DNA of 64,000 nucleotides from an uncultured Bacteroides sp. (GTDB lineage: Bacteria > Bacteroidota > Bacteroidia > Bacteroidales > Bacteroidaceae): contig NZ_OY787466.1 of NCBI RefSeq assembly GCF_963678845.1, positions 1,321,449-1,385,448 on the forward strand. The letters are read 5' to 3'. Under the pieces are notes generated by a model that was not told the DNA's origin, ran no database searches, and saw only the letters and a list, made by a program, of their open reading frames with translations. Positions 27,167 through 34,545 of the stretch are shown one piece after another; positions within the stretch are counted from its first letter, which is position 1; each line of letters opens with the position of its first letter. Both the position numbers and the translations under genes were made by a program.

Positions 27167-28258
27167 ATGCAAAAAAGTAAATTAAGAATAGTTTTATTGA
27201 TAGTTATTCTGGGAAGTTTTCACCTGAAAGCTCAGGCACAAGTTCCTGCTGGATATGGATTGGTGTGGGCAGATGAATTCAATGACTCTCGTGCGGCCGA
27301 TGGCAAACCAGCTTTGCGCCCGGATAAGGGTGATTGGTGGTATGAAACCGGTGGTGGTGGATGGGGAAATAATGAACTTCAGTACTATGTACCAGGAATA
27401 ACAGAATTTTATAATGACTCACTGGCCGCTATTAGTGATGGAACGCTTAAAATAAAAGCGATTAAAAGGAAGTATTATGGAATGGAATATGCTTCAGTCC
27501 GTATGAATACAAGTAATAGCTGGACGTATGGGTATTTTGAGACTCGGGCTAAATTGCCAGGAGGAAAAGGCGTATGGCCTGCTTTCTGGATGCTTCCTAA
27601 AAACTTTCAAAGCTGGCCGTTGGATGGCGAAATTGATATTATGGAATATGTGGGCTATGATCCCAATGTAGTTCATGCTACCATTCATACTCAAGCATAT
27701 AATCATGTTATTGGGACACAGAAAACTAGTACAAAAACAATTCTGAATGCCGAAACAGAGTTTCATGTATATGGACTGGAATGGACAGAAACAAGGATAC
27801 GCGCTTATGTGGATGGTGAACTTTATTTTACTTTTAGTAATGACGGAACTGGTAATAAGAATACATGGCCATTTAATGTACCTTTTTATTTAAAGTTAAA
27901 CTTGGCTATTGGTGGAAACTGGGGCGGAGTTATGGGAGTAGATACTCAGATTTTTCCTTCTACTTATGAGGTGGATTATGTAAGGGTCTATCAGAAAAAT
28001 ACGGCTTTGAGTGAGGTAAAAGAAGAGAACTTATTTGATGCAAATTTTAATAATGTCAGTAATTTACTGCGGGTAAGTTTTAAAGAACAAGGGGTTTATC
28101 ACTTATTTGTTACTGACATGCAGGGCAGGGCGTTAACTGATTTATCAACGACAAATACTACATCTGAGATTGACTGTTCCAGTTGGGCGAAAGGATTTTA
28201 CCTGCTTTCAGCAAATAATGGAAAACGATTGAGCACTCAGAAATTTGTAAAATATTAA
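27167..28258 (+). CDS. GH16 endo-beta-glucanase (laminarinase-like) with T9SS-like C-terminal tail
   Basis: A secreted 363-residue enzyme. After a signal peptide (1-24) comes a GH16 beta-jellyroll (about 30-275) with GLVWADEFND. The catalytic motif is E155-I-D157-I-M-E160, with E155 the nucleophile and E160 the acid/base, plus downstream WPFNVPFYLKLNLAIGG. The five-residue spacing ExDxxE with the inserted Met is that of laminarinase-type members, so beta-1,3- or mixed-linked glucan is the likely substrate. Residues about 290-363 form a tail resembling type IX secretion sorting domains: GVYHLFVTDMQGRAL, then WAKGFYLLS and a final KFVKY. That tail is unexpected in Bacteroides. Confidence 0.92.
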   Translation: MQKSKLRIVLLIVILGSFHLKAQAQVPAGYGLVWADEFNDSRAADGKPALRPDKGDWWYETGGGGWGNNELQYYVPGITEFYNDSLAAISDGTLKIKAIKRKYYGMEYASVRMNTSNSWTYGYFETRAKLPGGKGVWPAFWMLPKNFQSWPLDGEIDIMEYVGYDPNVVHATIHTQAYNHVIGTQKTSTKTILNAETEFHVYGLEWTETRIRAYVDGELYFTFSNDGTGNKNTWPFNVPFYLKLNLAIGGNWGGVMGVDTQIFPSTYEVDYVRVYQKNTALSEVKEENLFDANFNNVSNLLRVSFKEQGVYHLFVTDMQGRALTDLSTTNTTSEIDCSSWAKGFYLLSANNGKRLSTQKFVKY

Positions 28259-28270
28259 AGTAGAACATTT

Positions 28271-30520
28271 ATGAAGAAAATAATGGTATTATCCATTTGT
28301 TTGTTTTTTATCTTCTCGGCAGGATGTACTGGTGCCAAAGGGCTGAAAGATGAGCAAATAGAGAAAAAGATTGAAGGATTATTATCAAAGATGACTCTCG
28401 GGGAAAAGATTGGTCAGATGAATCAGATAAGTTCGTATGGCAATCTCGAAGAGATGAGCAGAATGATAAAGAAAGGAGAAGTTGGCTCTATATTGAATGA
28501 AATAGATCCGGTTCGTGTGAATGCTTTGCAAAGACTGGCGATGGAGGAATCCAGATTAGGAATTCCTTTACTCATTGCCCGTGATGTGATTCATGGTTTT
28601 AAAACAGTTTTCCCTATTCCGCTGGGACAAGCAGCTTCTTTTAATCCTCAGATTGCTGAAGATGGAGCCCGGGTGGCTGCAAAAGAAGCTTCATCAGTGG
28701 GAATAAGGTGGACATTTGCTCCGATGATTGATATTTCACGCGATCCTCGTTGGGGAAGAATTGCTGAAAGTTGTGGAGAAGACACTTATCTGACTTCTGT
28801 AATGGGGGCAGCTATGATTAGAGGCTTTCAGGGTAATTCACTGAACGATCCAACTTCCATAGTGGCTTGTGCAAAGCACTTTGTGGGTTACGGGGCAACC
28901 GAGGGTGGACGTGATTATAATTCAACTCATATAACTGAACGCCAGCTACGAAATGTTTATTTACCTCCTTTTGAAGCTGCAGTAAAGCAAGGAGCAGGTA
29001 CGTTTATGACTTCGTTTAATGACAACGATGGAGTTCCTTCATCTGGAAATTCATTTATTCTGAAAACTGTTTTACGCAATGAATGGGGATTTGACGGTTT
29101 TGTGGTTTCAGACTGGGCTTCTATAAAGGAAATGGTTAGTCATGGCTTTTGTGCAGACGATAAAGAGGCTGCTATGAAAGCGGCAAATGCTGGTGTGGAT
29201 ATGGAAATGGTGAGTTACACCTATATGAATAACCTGAAAGAATTGATTAAAGAGAACAAAGTATCTGAAAAGACAATTGATGATGCTGTTCGCAACATCT
29301 TGCGTGTAAAGTTTCGTCTGGGATTATTCGATAATCCATATATAAATGAAAAAGCTCCTTCGGCAATGTATACTCCGGATAATTTGGCTAAAGCAAAAGA
29401 AGCAGCGGTTCAGTCGGCTATTTTATTGAAGAATGATAATAATACATTGCCGATAAGCTTGTTCGTGAAAACAATTGCAGTAGTTGGTCCAATGGCTGAT
29501 GCTCCATACGAGCAGATGGGAACCTGGACTTTTGATGGAGAAAAGGCAAGAACTCAAACTCCGTTACAAGCTTTGAAACAGTTTTATGGAGACAAGGTGC
29601 AGATTATTTATGAACCAGCTCTGGCCTTTTCACGCGATAAAAGTACCACAAATATTGCAAAGGCTGTAAATGCTGCTGCTAAAGCTGATTTGGTACTGGC
29701 ATTTGTTGGCGAAGAAGCCATTCTTTCGGGCGAGGCTCATTGTTTGGCAGATCTTCACCTTCAGGGAGCACAGACTGCTTTAATAGAAGCTTTGGCTAAA
29801 ATAGGTAAACCATTGGTTACGGTTGTGATGGCAGGAAGACCTCTTACTATAGAAAAAGAAACTAAGTTATCTAATTCTGTTCTTTATTCTTTCCATCCGG
29901 GAACAATGGGTGGACCGGCCATTGCCGATCTGCTTTTCGGGAAATCTGTACCTAGTGGTAAAACCCCGGTTACATTCCCGAAAGAAGTGGGACAGATACC
30001 GATGTATTACAGTCACAATAATACAGGTCGCCCTGCCACTCGCAAAGAGACATTAATTGATAGCATAAAGGTGGAAGCCGGACAAACTTCATTAGGATGT
30101 ACTTCTTTTTATATGGATGCAGGTTTTGATCCGCTTTTCCCATTTGGTTACGGACTTTCTTACACTACATTTCAGTATAATAACCTGAAGCTGTCTTCCA
30201 AAGAATTGGGAATGCAACAAGTGCTGACTGTTACATTTGATTTGAAAAATACAGGAAATTGTGAAGGAGCAGAGGTGGCACAGCTTTATGTTCGCGATAA
30301 GGTGGGATCAGTAACCCGTCCGGTGAAAGAGTTAAAGCGCTTTACCCGCGTTACATTGAAGCCGGGAGAAACAAAGAATGTTTCTTTTACGCTTCCTATT
30401 GAGGAACTTGCTTTTTGGAACATAGATATGAAGAAAGTTGTTGAGCCTGGAGATTTTACTCTTTGGGTAGGTACAAACAGTCAAGAAGGTATTTCCGCAG
30501 GTTTTAAGGTGAAAGATTGA
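28271..30520 (+). CDS. GH3 beta-glucosidase, lipoprotein
   Basis: A 749-residue exo-beta-glucosidase that converts imported oligosaccharides to glucose. The lipobox SAGC puts the acylated Cys at residue 19. The GH3 N-terminal barrel (about 35-350) has RDPRWGRIAESCGED and KHFVGYGATEGGRD. The nucleophile is D281 in GFVVSDWAS. The alpha/beta sandwich domain (about 385-610) is followed by a fibronectin III-like domain (about 650-745). The gene starts 12 bp after GH16, so they form one transcript. Together GH16 and GH3 give an endo plus exo pair suited to laminarin-type or mixed-linkage beta-glucans. Confidence 0.95.
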   Translation: MKKIMVLSICLFFIFSAGCTGAKGLKDEQIEKKIEGLLSKMTLGEKIGQMNQISSYGNLEEMSRMIKKGEVGSILNEIDPVRVNALQRLAMEESRLGIPLLIARDVIHGFKTVFPIPLGQAASFNPQIAEDGARVAAKEASSVGIRWTFAPMIDISRDPRWGRIAESCGEDTYLTSVMGAAMIRGFQGNSLNDPTSIVACAKHFVGYGATEGGRDYNSTHITERQLRNVYLPPFEAAVKQGAGTFMTSFNDNDGVPSSGNSFILKTVLRNEWGFDGFVVSDWASIKEMVSHGFCADDKEAAMKAANAGVDMEMVSYTYMNNLKELIKENKVSEKTIDDAVRNILRVKFRLGLFDNPYINEKAPSAMYTPDNLAKAKEAAVQSAILLKNDNNTLPISLFVKTIAVVGPMADAPYEQMGTWTFDGEKARTQTPLQALKQFYGDKVQIIYEPALAFSRDKSTTNIAKAVNAAAKADLVLAFVGEEAILSGEAHCLADLHLQGAQTALIEALAKIGKPLVTVVMAGRPLTIEKETKLSNSVLYSFHPGTMGGPAIADLLFGKSVPSGKTPVTFPKEVGQIPMYYSHNNTGRPATRKETLIDSIKVEAGQTSLGCTSFYMDAGFDPLFPFGYGLSYTTFQYNNLKLSSKELGMQQVLTVTFDLKNTGNCEGAEVAQLYVRDKVGSVTRPVKELKRFTRVTLKPGETKNVSFTLPIEELAFWNIDMKKVVEPGDFTLWVGTNSQEGISAGFKVKD

Positions 30521-30594
30521 TTGGGGTAGTGTTTTTATGTTTAATTTGTTGATTGGTTGACTTAATGAAAGTTTATACTTTCATCAAGATTTTG

Positions 30595-30619
30595 GGGATG
30601 GTCTTTTGCAGGCCATCCC
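30595..30619 (+). terminator. terminator-like hairpin after the PUL
   Basis: GGGATGG(T)C pairs with GGCCATCCC around a short loop; the T tract is weak (TGTTTA). A smaller hairpin ATGAAAG/CTTTCAT precedes it at 30565-30584. Confidence 0.6.
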
Positions 30620-30745
30620 TGTTTATGAATAAAAGAAGGATGGATAAACTATACAGAATGATACAAATAAACCTTTTATCTCTTCTTTAAGTAATTAAGC
30701 AATTTATTTATACCGATAGTTTTGTGGGGTTAATTTATAAAATAG

Positions 30746-30780
30746 AAATGGGCAGAAAGGAAAACCCTTCTGCCCATTTT
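30746..30780. terminator. terminator of the Cys-rich protein gene
   Basis: AAATGGGCAGAAAGG and CCCTTCTGCCCATTT pair with one mismatch around AAAA and are flanked by T or A runs. On the minus strand it ends the gene at 30804. Confidence 0.8.
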
Positions 30781-30803
30781 TATAAATTGAGGAAAGAATG
30801 TAA

Positions 30804-31127
30804 TTACTTTTTAGTAGCTTCTTCTTTTGCTCCTTTTACAGAACATTTCTTATCGCCTTTGCATTCTTTCTTGCATTCTTTTGCACCAGCTTTAGCTTCA
30901 CTGCAACATTTTGTGCCTTTGCAATCTTTTGAGCATGCTTTACCGTCTTTGCAGCATTTAGCATCTTTGCCTTCTTTACACTCTTTTTTGTCAGCTGTAG
31001 CCTCTTTGCAACATTTAGCTTTTGCAGTTTGTTCTGTCTTGTTTACTTTCTTATCTGCTTTTTGTGCATTTGCTGTTGTGAAACCTACTGCAACGATGAA
31101 TGCTGCGAATAAAATTAATTTTTTCAT
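30804..31127 (-). CDS. secreted Cys/Lys-rich small protein, unknown function
   Basis: The start was placed at MKKLILFAAFIVAVGFTT, giving 107 residues with a standard signal peptide ending ANA-Q. The upstream in-frame ATG would put charged residues ahead of it. The mature part is almost only Lys, Cys, Ala, Glu, Asp and Gly. It contains 12 cysteines, three as CC pairs (KCC) and others as lone Cys next to Lys or Glu. There are no hydrophobic core residues, so it is probably disordered or folded around metal or disulfides. I do not know a function; metal binding is a reasonable guess. It is monocistronic with its own terminator. Confidence 0.72.
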   Translation of the reverse strand: MKKLILFAAFIVAVGFTTANAQKADKKVNKTEQTAKAKCCKEATADKKECKEGKDAKCCKDGKACSKDCKGTKCCSEAKAGAKECKKECKGDKKCSVKGAKEEATKK

Positions 31128-31258
31128 TTTTGTTTTGTTTTTATTTGTTATAGGGAAAAACACTCCAGCCTAAAAGGCTTTTTGTGCTATAATAATAACT
31201 CAGGATGTAAACATACAGATAAAAAATGACATATCATGTAAATTGGTAAAAAAAATAG

Positions 31259-31864
31259 TTAAAATTCAAAGCCTACACGGGCAGTGATTGCGTTATAATT
31301 ATGGATTTTATTTCTCTTGGAGGTGTAATAACTACTGCCACCATATTGTTGGCTTTCAAAATATTCAGATTCTTTCTTAAACTGATACCCAATGTTGGCG
31401 TTTACCGCAAGCTTTTTGTGGAAGCGATAACGTACTCCAAAAGAAGGATTGATAAACGGTTTGTCTTCGTAAGAATAGGTCTTCGATTCATTAAACAGGT
31501 AATTGCCCGATTTGCACATTTCATATCCTCCCCGCAGACTGAAATAGGGAGTGAATTTACTTCCGTCGAGATAGAACCGGGTGTCAATAAATACCGGAAT
31601 AAATGTGTTATCTCTGTCCGTAGGAAAGCTAAGTCCTATACCCGCTCCCAGATAGAAATACTTGTTGAACTGATAACCGTTACTATAAGTCATCTCAATT
31701 TTATTCAAGTCTTTCTTCTTATTACCTGAATATTCATATTCTTGGGAAAAGGTTGCTTCTTTGTTATAGGTTATGTCAATAAAACCTCTGTAACCCCTTT
31801 CCTGTGCTGTAGCCGATAAAGCAAGTATGGCAAAGGAAGAGGCTAGTAATACTCTAAAATTCAT
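31259..31864 (-). CDS. outer-membrane beta-barrel protein, unknown function
   Basis: A 201-residue protein with signal peptide (1-20, ending ATAQ). It has about eight amphipathic strands typical of small OmpA/OmpW-like porin-fold proteins. Examples are YFYLGAGIGLSF, FTPYFSLRGGYEM, NPSFGVRYRFHKKLAVNANIGYQF and the final AITARVGFEF, ending with Phe as outer-membrane barrels do. It starts 20 bp after the HU-like gene on the same strand, so both are probably on one transcript. The function is not visible from sequence. Confidence 0.78.
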   Translation of the reverse strand: MNFRVLLASSFAILALSATAQERGYRGFIDITYNKEATFSQEYEYSGNKKKDLNKIEMTYSNGYQFNKYFYLGAGIGLSFPTDRDNTFIPVFIDTRFYLDGSKFTPYFSLRGGYEMCKSGNYLFNESKTYSYEDKPFINPSFGVRYRFHKKLAVNANIGYQFKKESEYFESQQYGGSSYYTSKRNKIHNYNAITARVGFEF

Positions 31865-31884
31865 GTTAATTGAAATCTTTTTTT

Positions 31885-32277
31885 TTATTCAACGTCGTGT
31901 CTGTCTCTCTCGAACTGCACAAACTGCAGATTTTTCTTTAATTTATTATCAGCCCTGAAGCAGATTTTTTGTGCTCTGACCTTTGAAGGGGTGCATTCTT
32001 CGGGTGTATTATAACCATCACTGGTGGCTGAGAGTGTGAAGATACCCAAATTATCAAGATAAACACTGTCTCCGTTGTGAAGATGCTCTTCCATTAAATC
32101 TACCAAGCCCGACAAAGTTGATAAAATATCTCCTTTTGATAAGGAACAACGATGTGAAAGTTCTTCGGCCAGGTAGTCTATATGTACTTTTTCGTTACGG
32201 ATGGGAATTGCGTAGTATTTTATCTCTTTTTCTTTCAGTGCGGAACGTTTTGTTTTTACTCTATATCTGAATGCCAT
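31885..32277 (-). CDS. HU/IHF-like DNA-binding protein (HU-HIG type)
   Basis: A 130-residue protein of the Bacteroidota HU-like group. Residues 1-30 are an N-terminal extension (MAFRYRVKTKRS). Then comes the HU core: two helices (IDYLAEELSHRCSLSKGDILSTLSGLVDLMEEHL), followed by GDSVYLDNLGIFTLS and a beta-arm region with KVRAQKICFRAD. The protein likely bends DNA as a dimer. It is followed by an outer-membrane protein gene. Upstream lies an array of four 23-bp palindromic units (32320-32411), which could be its own operator; that is inference. Confidence 0.85.
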   Translation of the reverse strand: MAFRYRVKTKRSALKEKEIKYYAIPIRNEKVHIDYLAEELSHRCSLSKGDILSTLSGLVDLMEEHLHNGDSVYLDNLGIFTLSATSDGYNTPEECTPSKVRAQKICFRADNKLKKNLQFVQFERDRHDVE

Positions 32278-32319
32278 TTTATAACTGTGTTTTTATTTTA
32301 TATACTGGATACTTTTGTG

Positions 32320-32411
32320 TTTGATGTATATCAAAGATGGTGTTTGATATACATCAAATGTATACTTAGATATATATCATAATACTGCTTAGATATATAT
32401 CAAACGGAATA
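32320..32411. repeat. four tandem 23-bp palindromic repeats upstream of the HU-like gene
   Basis: Copies start at 32320, 32343, 32366 and 32389, exactly 23 bp apart. Each begins with a 16-bp near-palindrome: TTTGATGTATATCAAA, TTTGATATACATCAAA, TTAGATATATATCATA and TTAGATATATATCAAA. The 7-bp spacers differ. The array lies between the divergent HU-like and AraC genes and looks like a multi-site operator. Confidence 0.8.
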
Positions 32412-32498
32412 CAATATTACGGGTAATTAATGAAACCCGCAAATATAATTGATAAAATATTTAGCAATATCGGACAAGAATAATAGACTAACTCCCGT

Positions 32499-32506
32499 TA
32501 TCTTTG
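32499..32506 (+). promoter_or_regulatory. putative -7 promoter box for the AraC/GyrI-like gene
   Basis: TATCTTTG matches TAnnTTTG and lies 25 bp before the chosen ATG (32531). It overlaps the upstream alternative start at 32504, which argues against that start. Confidence 0.65.
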
Positions 32507-32530
32507 CAGCATCAATTAAAACATCGAAGT

Positions 32531-33391
32531 ATGGAAATTAAATCATCAACACGGGAAGAATATTTGAAAAGAGTCAATGTCGTAGTAGATTACATCAATA
32601 ATCATCTTGACGAGGAGCTTGATCTGCAAAAACTGGCAGAGATGTCTAACCTGTCAACTTATCATTTTCACCGCATCATGAAAGCTTTTCTGGGAGAAAC
32701 GCTTGGAGCGTATATTATAAGAGTGAGGTTGGAAACGGCTGTCCGGTTGCTTCGATACACAGACCTTCCGGTGGAACAGATTGCCTACAGCGTGGGATAT
32801 GAGATGCCTTCCTCACTCTCAAAATCATTCAAACAATTTTATGATATAACTCCTCAGGAGTATCGCAACAATAAAAACTTTGTAATTATGAAACCAGTAC
32901 AATTGAATCCTGATTTGAAACTAAAATCGCCTAAGGGGATTGAGTTAGAAACTAAAAAAGCTATTTACATTCGCCTGAACGGAGCGTATTCAGAACTAGA
33001 TTTTTGTGGGGCATGGACCCGGCTTTGGGCTTATGTAAAGGAGCAGAGACTTTTCTCGGCAGGCATTGAGCATATCAGCATCTATCACGATGATCCGAAA
33101 GTTACAACCTCGGAAAAGCTACGAACAGACGTTTGTCTGGTTCTACCAAAACCAGCGGAACCTAAGGGAGAAATAGGAGTAAAAGAAATAGCAGGAGGTA
33201 AGTATGCCGTTTTCTCGTATCAAGGTCCATACACAAACCTGGGAATTGTATACGATACCATCTTTGCTCAGTGGCTTCCCGCCAGTGGTTATGAACTTCG
33301 CAATGCTCCGTTGTTTGAGAAGTATCTTAATGATCCATCCCGTACAGAGGAAGAAAAACTAAAAACGGATATTTATATTCCGTTGCAGTAA
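32531..33391 (+). CDS. AraC-family regulator with GyrI-like effector domain
   Basis: The start at MEIKSSTREEYLKRVNVVVDY gives 286 residues. The AraC helix-turn-helix pair is at the N-terminus (about 10-115), with LAEMSNLSTYHFHRIMKAFLGETLG and KSFKQFYDITPQEYR. Residues about 130-286 form a GyrI/Rob-like small-molecule-binding domain (YIRLNGAYSELDFCGAW, then GGKYAVFSYQGPYTNLG and the closing DIYIPLQ). Such proteins sense drugs or hydrophobic compounds. No target gene is obvious next to it. It is divergent from the HU-like gene across the 23-bp repeat array and ends at a strong terminator. Confidence 0.9.
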   Translation: MEIKSSTREEYLKRVNVVVDYINNHLDEELDLQKLAEMSNLSTYHFHRIMKAFLGETLGAYIIRVRLETAVRLLRYTDLPVEQIAYSVGYEMPSSLSKSFKQFYDITPQEYRNNKNFVIMKPVQLNPDLKLKSPKGIELETKKAIYIRLNGAYSELDFCGAWTRLWAYVKEQRLFSAGIEHISIYHDDPKVTTSEKLRTDVCLVLPKPAEPKGEIGVKEIAGGKYAVFSYQGPYTNLGIVYDTIFAQWLPASGYELRNAPLFEKYLNDPSRTEEEKLKTDIYIPLQ

Positions 33392-33415
33392 AGTTTGATT
33401 AAGGATAATAAATTA

Positions 33416-33467
33416 AATAGCCCGGATGAAACAGCATTAACAGTTTCATCCGGGCTATTATTTTTTT
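33416..33467 (+). terminator. strong terminator after the AraC/GyrI-like gene
   Basis: AATAGCCCGGATGAAAC and GTTTCATCCGGGCTATT pair over 17 bp without mismatch, loop 10 nt, then seven T. Confidence 0.92.
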
Positions 33468-33504
33468 AGAGTTTTGGCTCTATTTTCATAATTACTCTTC
33501 GAAA

Positions 33505-33627
33505 TAGTGAGGGATTAGGCCTTTAGTGATGGATAAGTGATGCTTTAGTGAGGGATGGTTTTGCATCCCTCACTCTTGAAAGGTGTATTTATAAGTGGTT
33601 TTAGGAAAATAGTGAGGGTAGTGAGGG
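33505..33627. repeat. cluster of TAGTGAGGG-type repeats with an 11-bp perfect hairpin
   Basis: TAGTGAGGG or close variants begin at 33505, 33524, 33534, 33546, 33610 and 33619. One copy is part of a perfect stem, AGTGAGGGATG (33547-33557) with CATCCCTCACT (33564-33574). No gene is visible in the 333-bp gap 33392-33724; the function of the cluster is unknown. Confidence 0.65.
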
Positions 33628-33689
33628 CTAATTTTAATTTATTATTAGATAAAGATTAAAATAGCTAGCATAGCTATTTGATGTTTTAT

Positions 33690-33697
33690 TACATTTG
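33690..33697 (+). promoter_or_regulatory. putative -7 promoter box for the unknown gene at 33725
   Basis: TACATTTG matches TAnnTTTG 27 bp before the ATG. Confidence 0.55.
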
Positions 33698-33724
33698 TCA
33701 TACTAATTTTAAAACAAGATTATT

Positions 33725-34399
33725 ATGAATAGCGTAGAAGAATTAAAAGAAATGTTTATTATTAAAGATGATGAAGATGTAGAAGCTAAATTCAAACAGA
33801 TTGCTAATGCATTATTTCAGAACTATCATATTGAAAAAGGAACGGATAGATATGATTTTTTGGAAATAGAGTTTTATTATTTTAATGAACAACATCCTGA
33901 TATTATTACTTATCCTCGTACAATTGACGGTGGCAAGTGGTTCTTACATGCTAGTGGCATAGATATTGCATTTCAAAGTAAAGCAGAAACAGACGAAAAA
34001 GGGAAAATAGATTATGATAATAGCTTTTTTGGAGGAATCCTTATTCGTAGTTTATCTAAGAGAACAGCAAATGATTCTTCACGTGTAATAGGCGGACCAC
34101 GCAGATGTCTCTATGAATTATTCAATGGCATTGATATTTTCAATCCACAGTCAGAATGTTTCCCTAAGTTAGTATATAATCAAAAGGTTGATGTAAATCC
34201 TGAATTGCCAGTTCTAAGACAAATTTCCAATATAGATACAAAGAAGTCAACATTTCCTATGGATGATCAAGAAGATGAATGCCTTAAGAAAAATTATTGT
34301 TATTTCGTTATAAGGAATGATTGTAATTCAAGTTGGTATGATGAGTTAGAAAAGAAATATTATACAGGTGTATTACCATGGAATAGAAAGAGAATCTAG
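33725..34399 (+). CDS. hypothetical protein, possibly DNA-glycosylase-like fold
   Basis: A 224-residue cytoplasmic protein without signal or membrane segment. I do not firmly recognise it. Distinct segments are YDFLEIEFYYFNEQHPDIITYPR, GGKWFLHASGIDIAF, FFGGILIRSLSKR and GPRRCLYELFNGIDIF. The order 'early acidic/Tyr motif, then GGILIR, then GPRRCLYELFN' faintly recalls 3-methyladenine DNA glycosylase (MPG) proteins, where GG..IR and GP..L motifs occur. It also resembles a family of uncharacterised proteins in Bacteroidota accessory regions. Base content is AT-rich. It precedes an AAA/DUF4143 ATPase, which has its own promoter, so the two are not necessarily linked. The DNA-glycosylase idea is tentative. 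Confidence 0.5.
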   Translation: MNSVEELKEMFIIKDDEDVEAKFKQIANALFQNYHIEKGTDRYDFLEIEFYYFNEQHPDIITYPRTIDGGKWFLHASGIDIAFQSKAETDEKGKIDYDNSFFGGILIRSLSKRTANDSSRVIGGPRRCLYELFNGIDIFNPQSECFPKLVYNQKVDVNPELPVLRQISNIDTKKSTFPMDDQEDECLKKNYCYFVIRNDCNSSWYDELEKKYYTGVLPWNRKRI

Positions 34400-34433
34400 C
34401 CTATGTGAGATATGAATAATAGCTCATTTTAAT

Positions 34434-34482
34434 AAACTCCTTCAAAAAAGTGTGCTCAAAGTACGAAAACTCCTTCGAAAAA
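34434..34482 (+). repeat. direct repeat AAACTCCTTCRAAAAA in the ATPase promoter region
   Basis: Two copies begin at 34434 and 34467, 33 bp apart, differing at one base (CAAAA versus CGAAAA). The second ends just before the -7 box. They may bind a regulator. Confidence 0.6.
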
Positions 34483-34485
34483 ATG

Positions 34486-34493
34486 TATATTTG
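34486..34493 (+). promoter_or_regulatory. putative -7 promoter box for the AAA/DUF4143 gene
   Basis: TATATTTG matches TAnnTTTG, 52 bp before the ATG. A Shine-Dalgarno AGGAGG at 34532-34537 lies 8 nt before the ATG and fixes the start. Confidence 0.65.
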
Positions 34494-34545
34494 CACAGAA
34501 AGTCGTTCGACTTTTTGTAATAGCATGATATAGGAGGGGATAATT

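Noticed and set aside
30724..31173. 149-codon plus-strand frame opposite the Cys-rich gene
   Set aside because: It is the complement of the repetitive Lys/Cys codons and runs through the terminator at 30746-30780.
32320..32411. Possible CRISPR array
   Set aside because: Repeats are short dyads with 7-bp spacers and no cas genes nearby; the same applies to 63840-63936.
32504..32530. Earlier ATG of the AraC/GyrI-like gene
   Set aside because: It overlaps the -7 promoter box TATCTTTG, so it cannot be in the transcript as a start.
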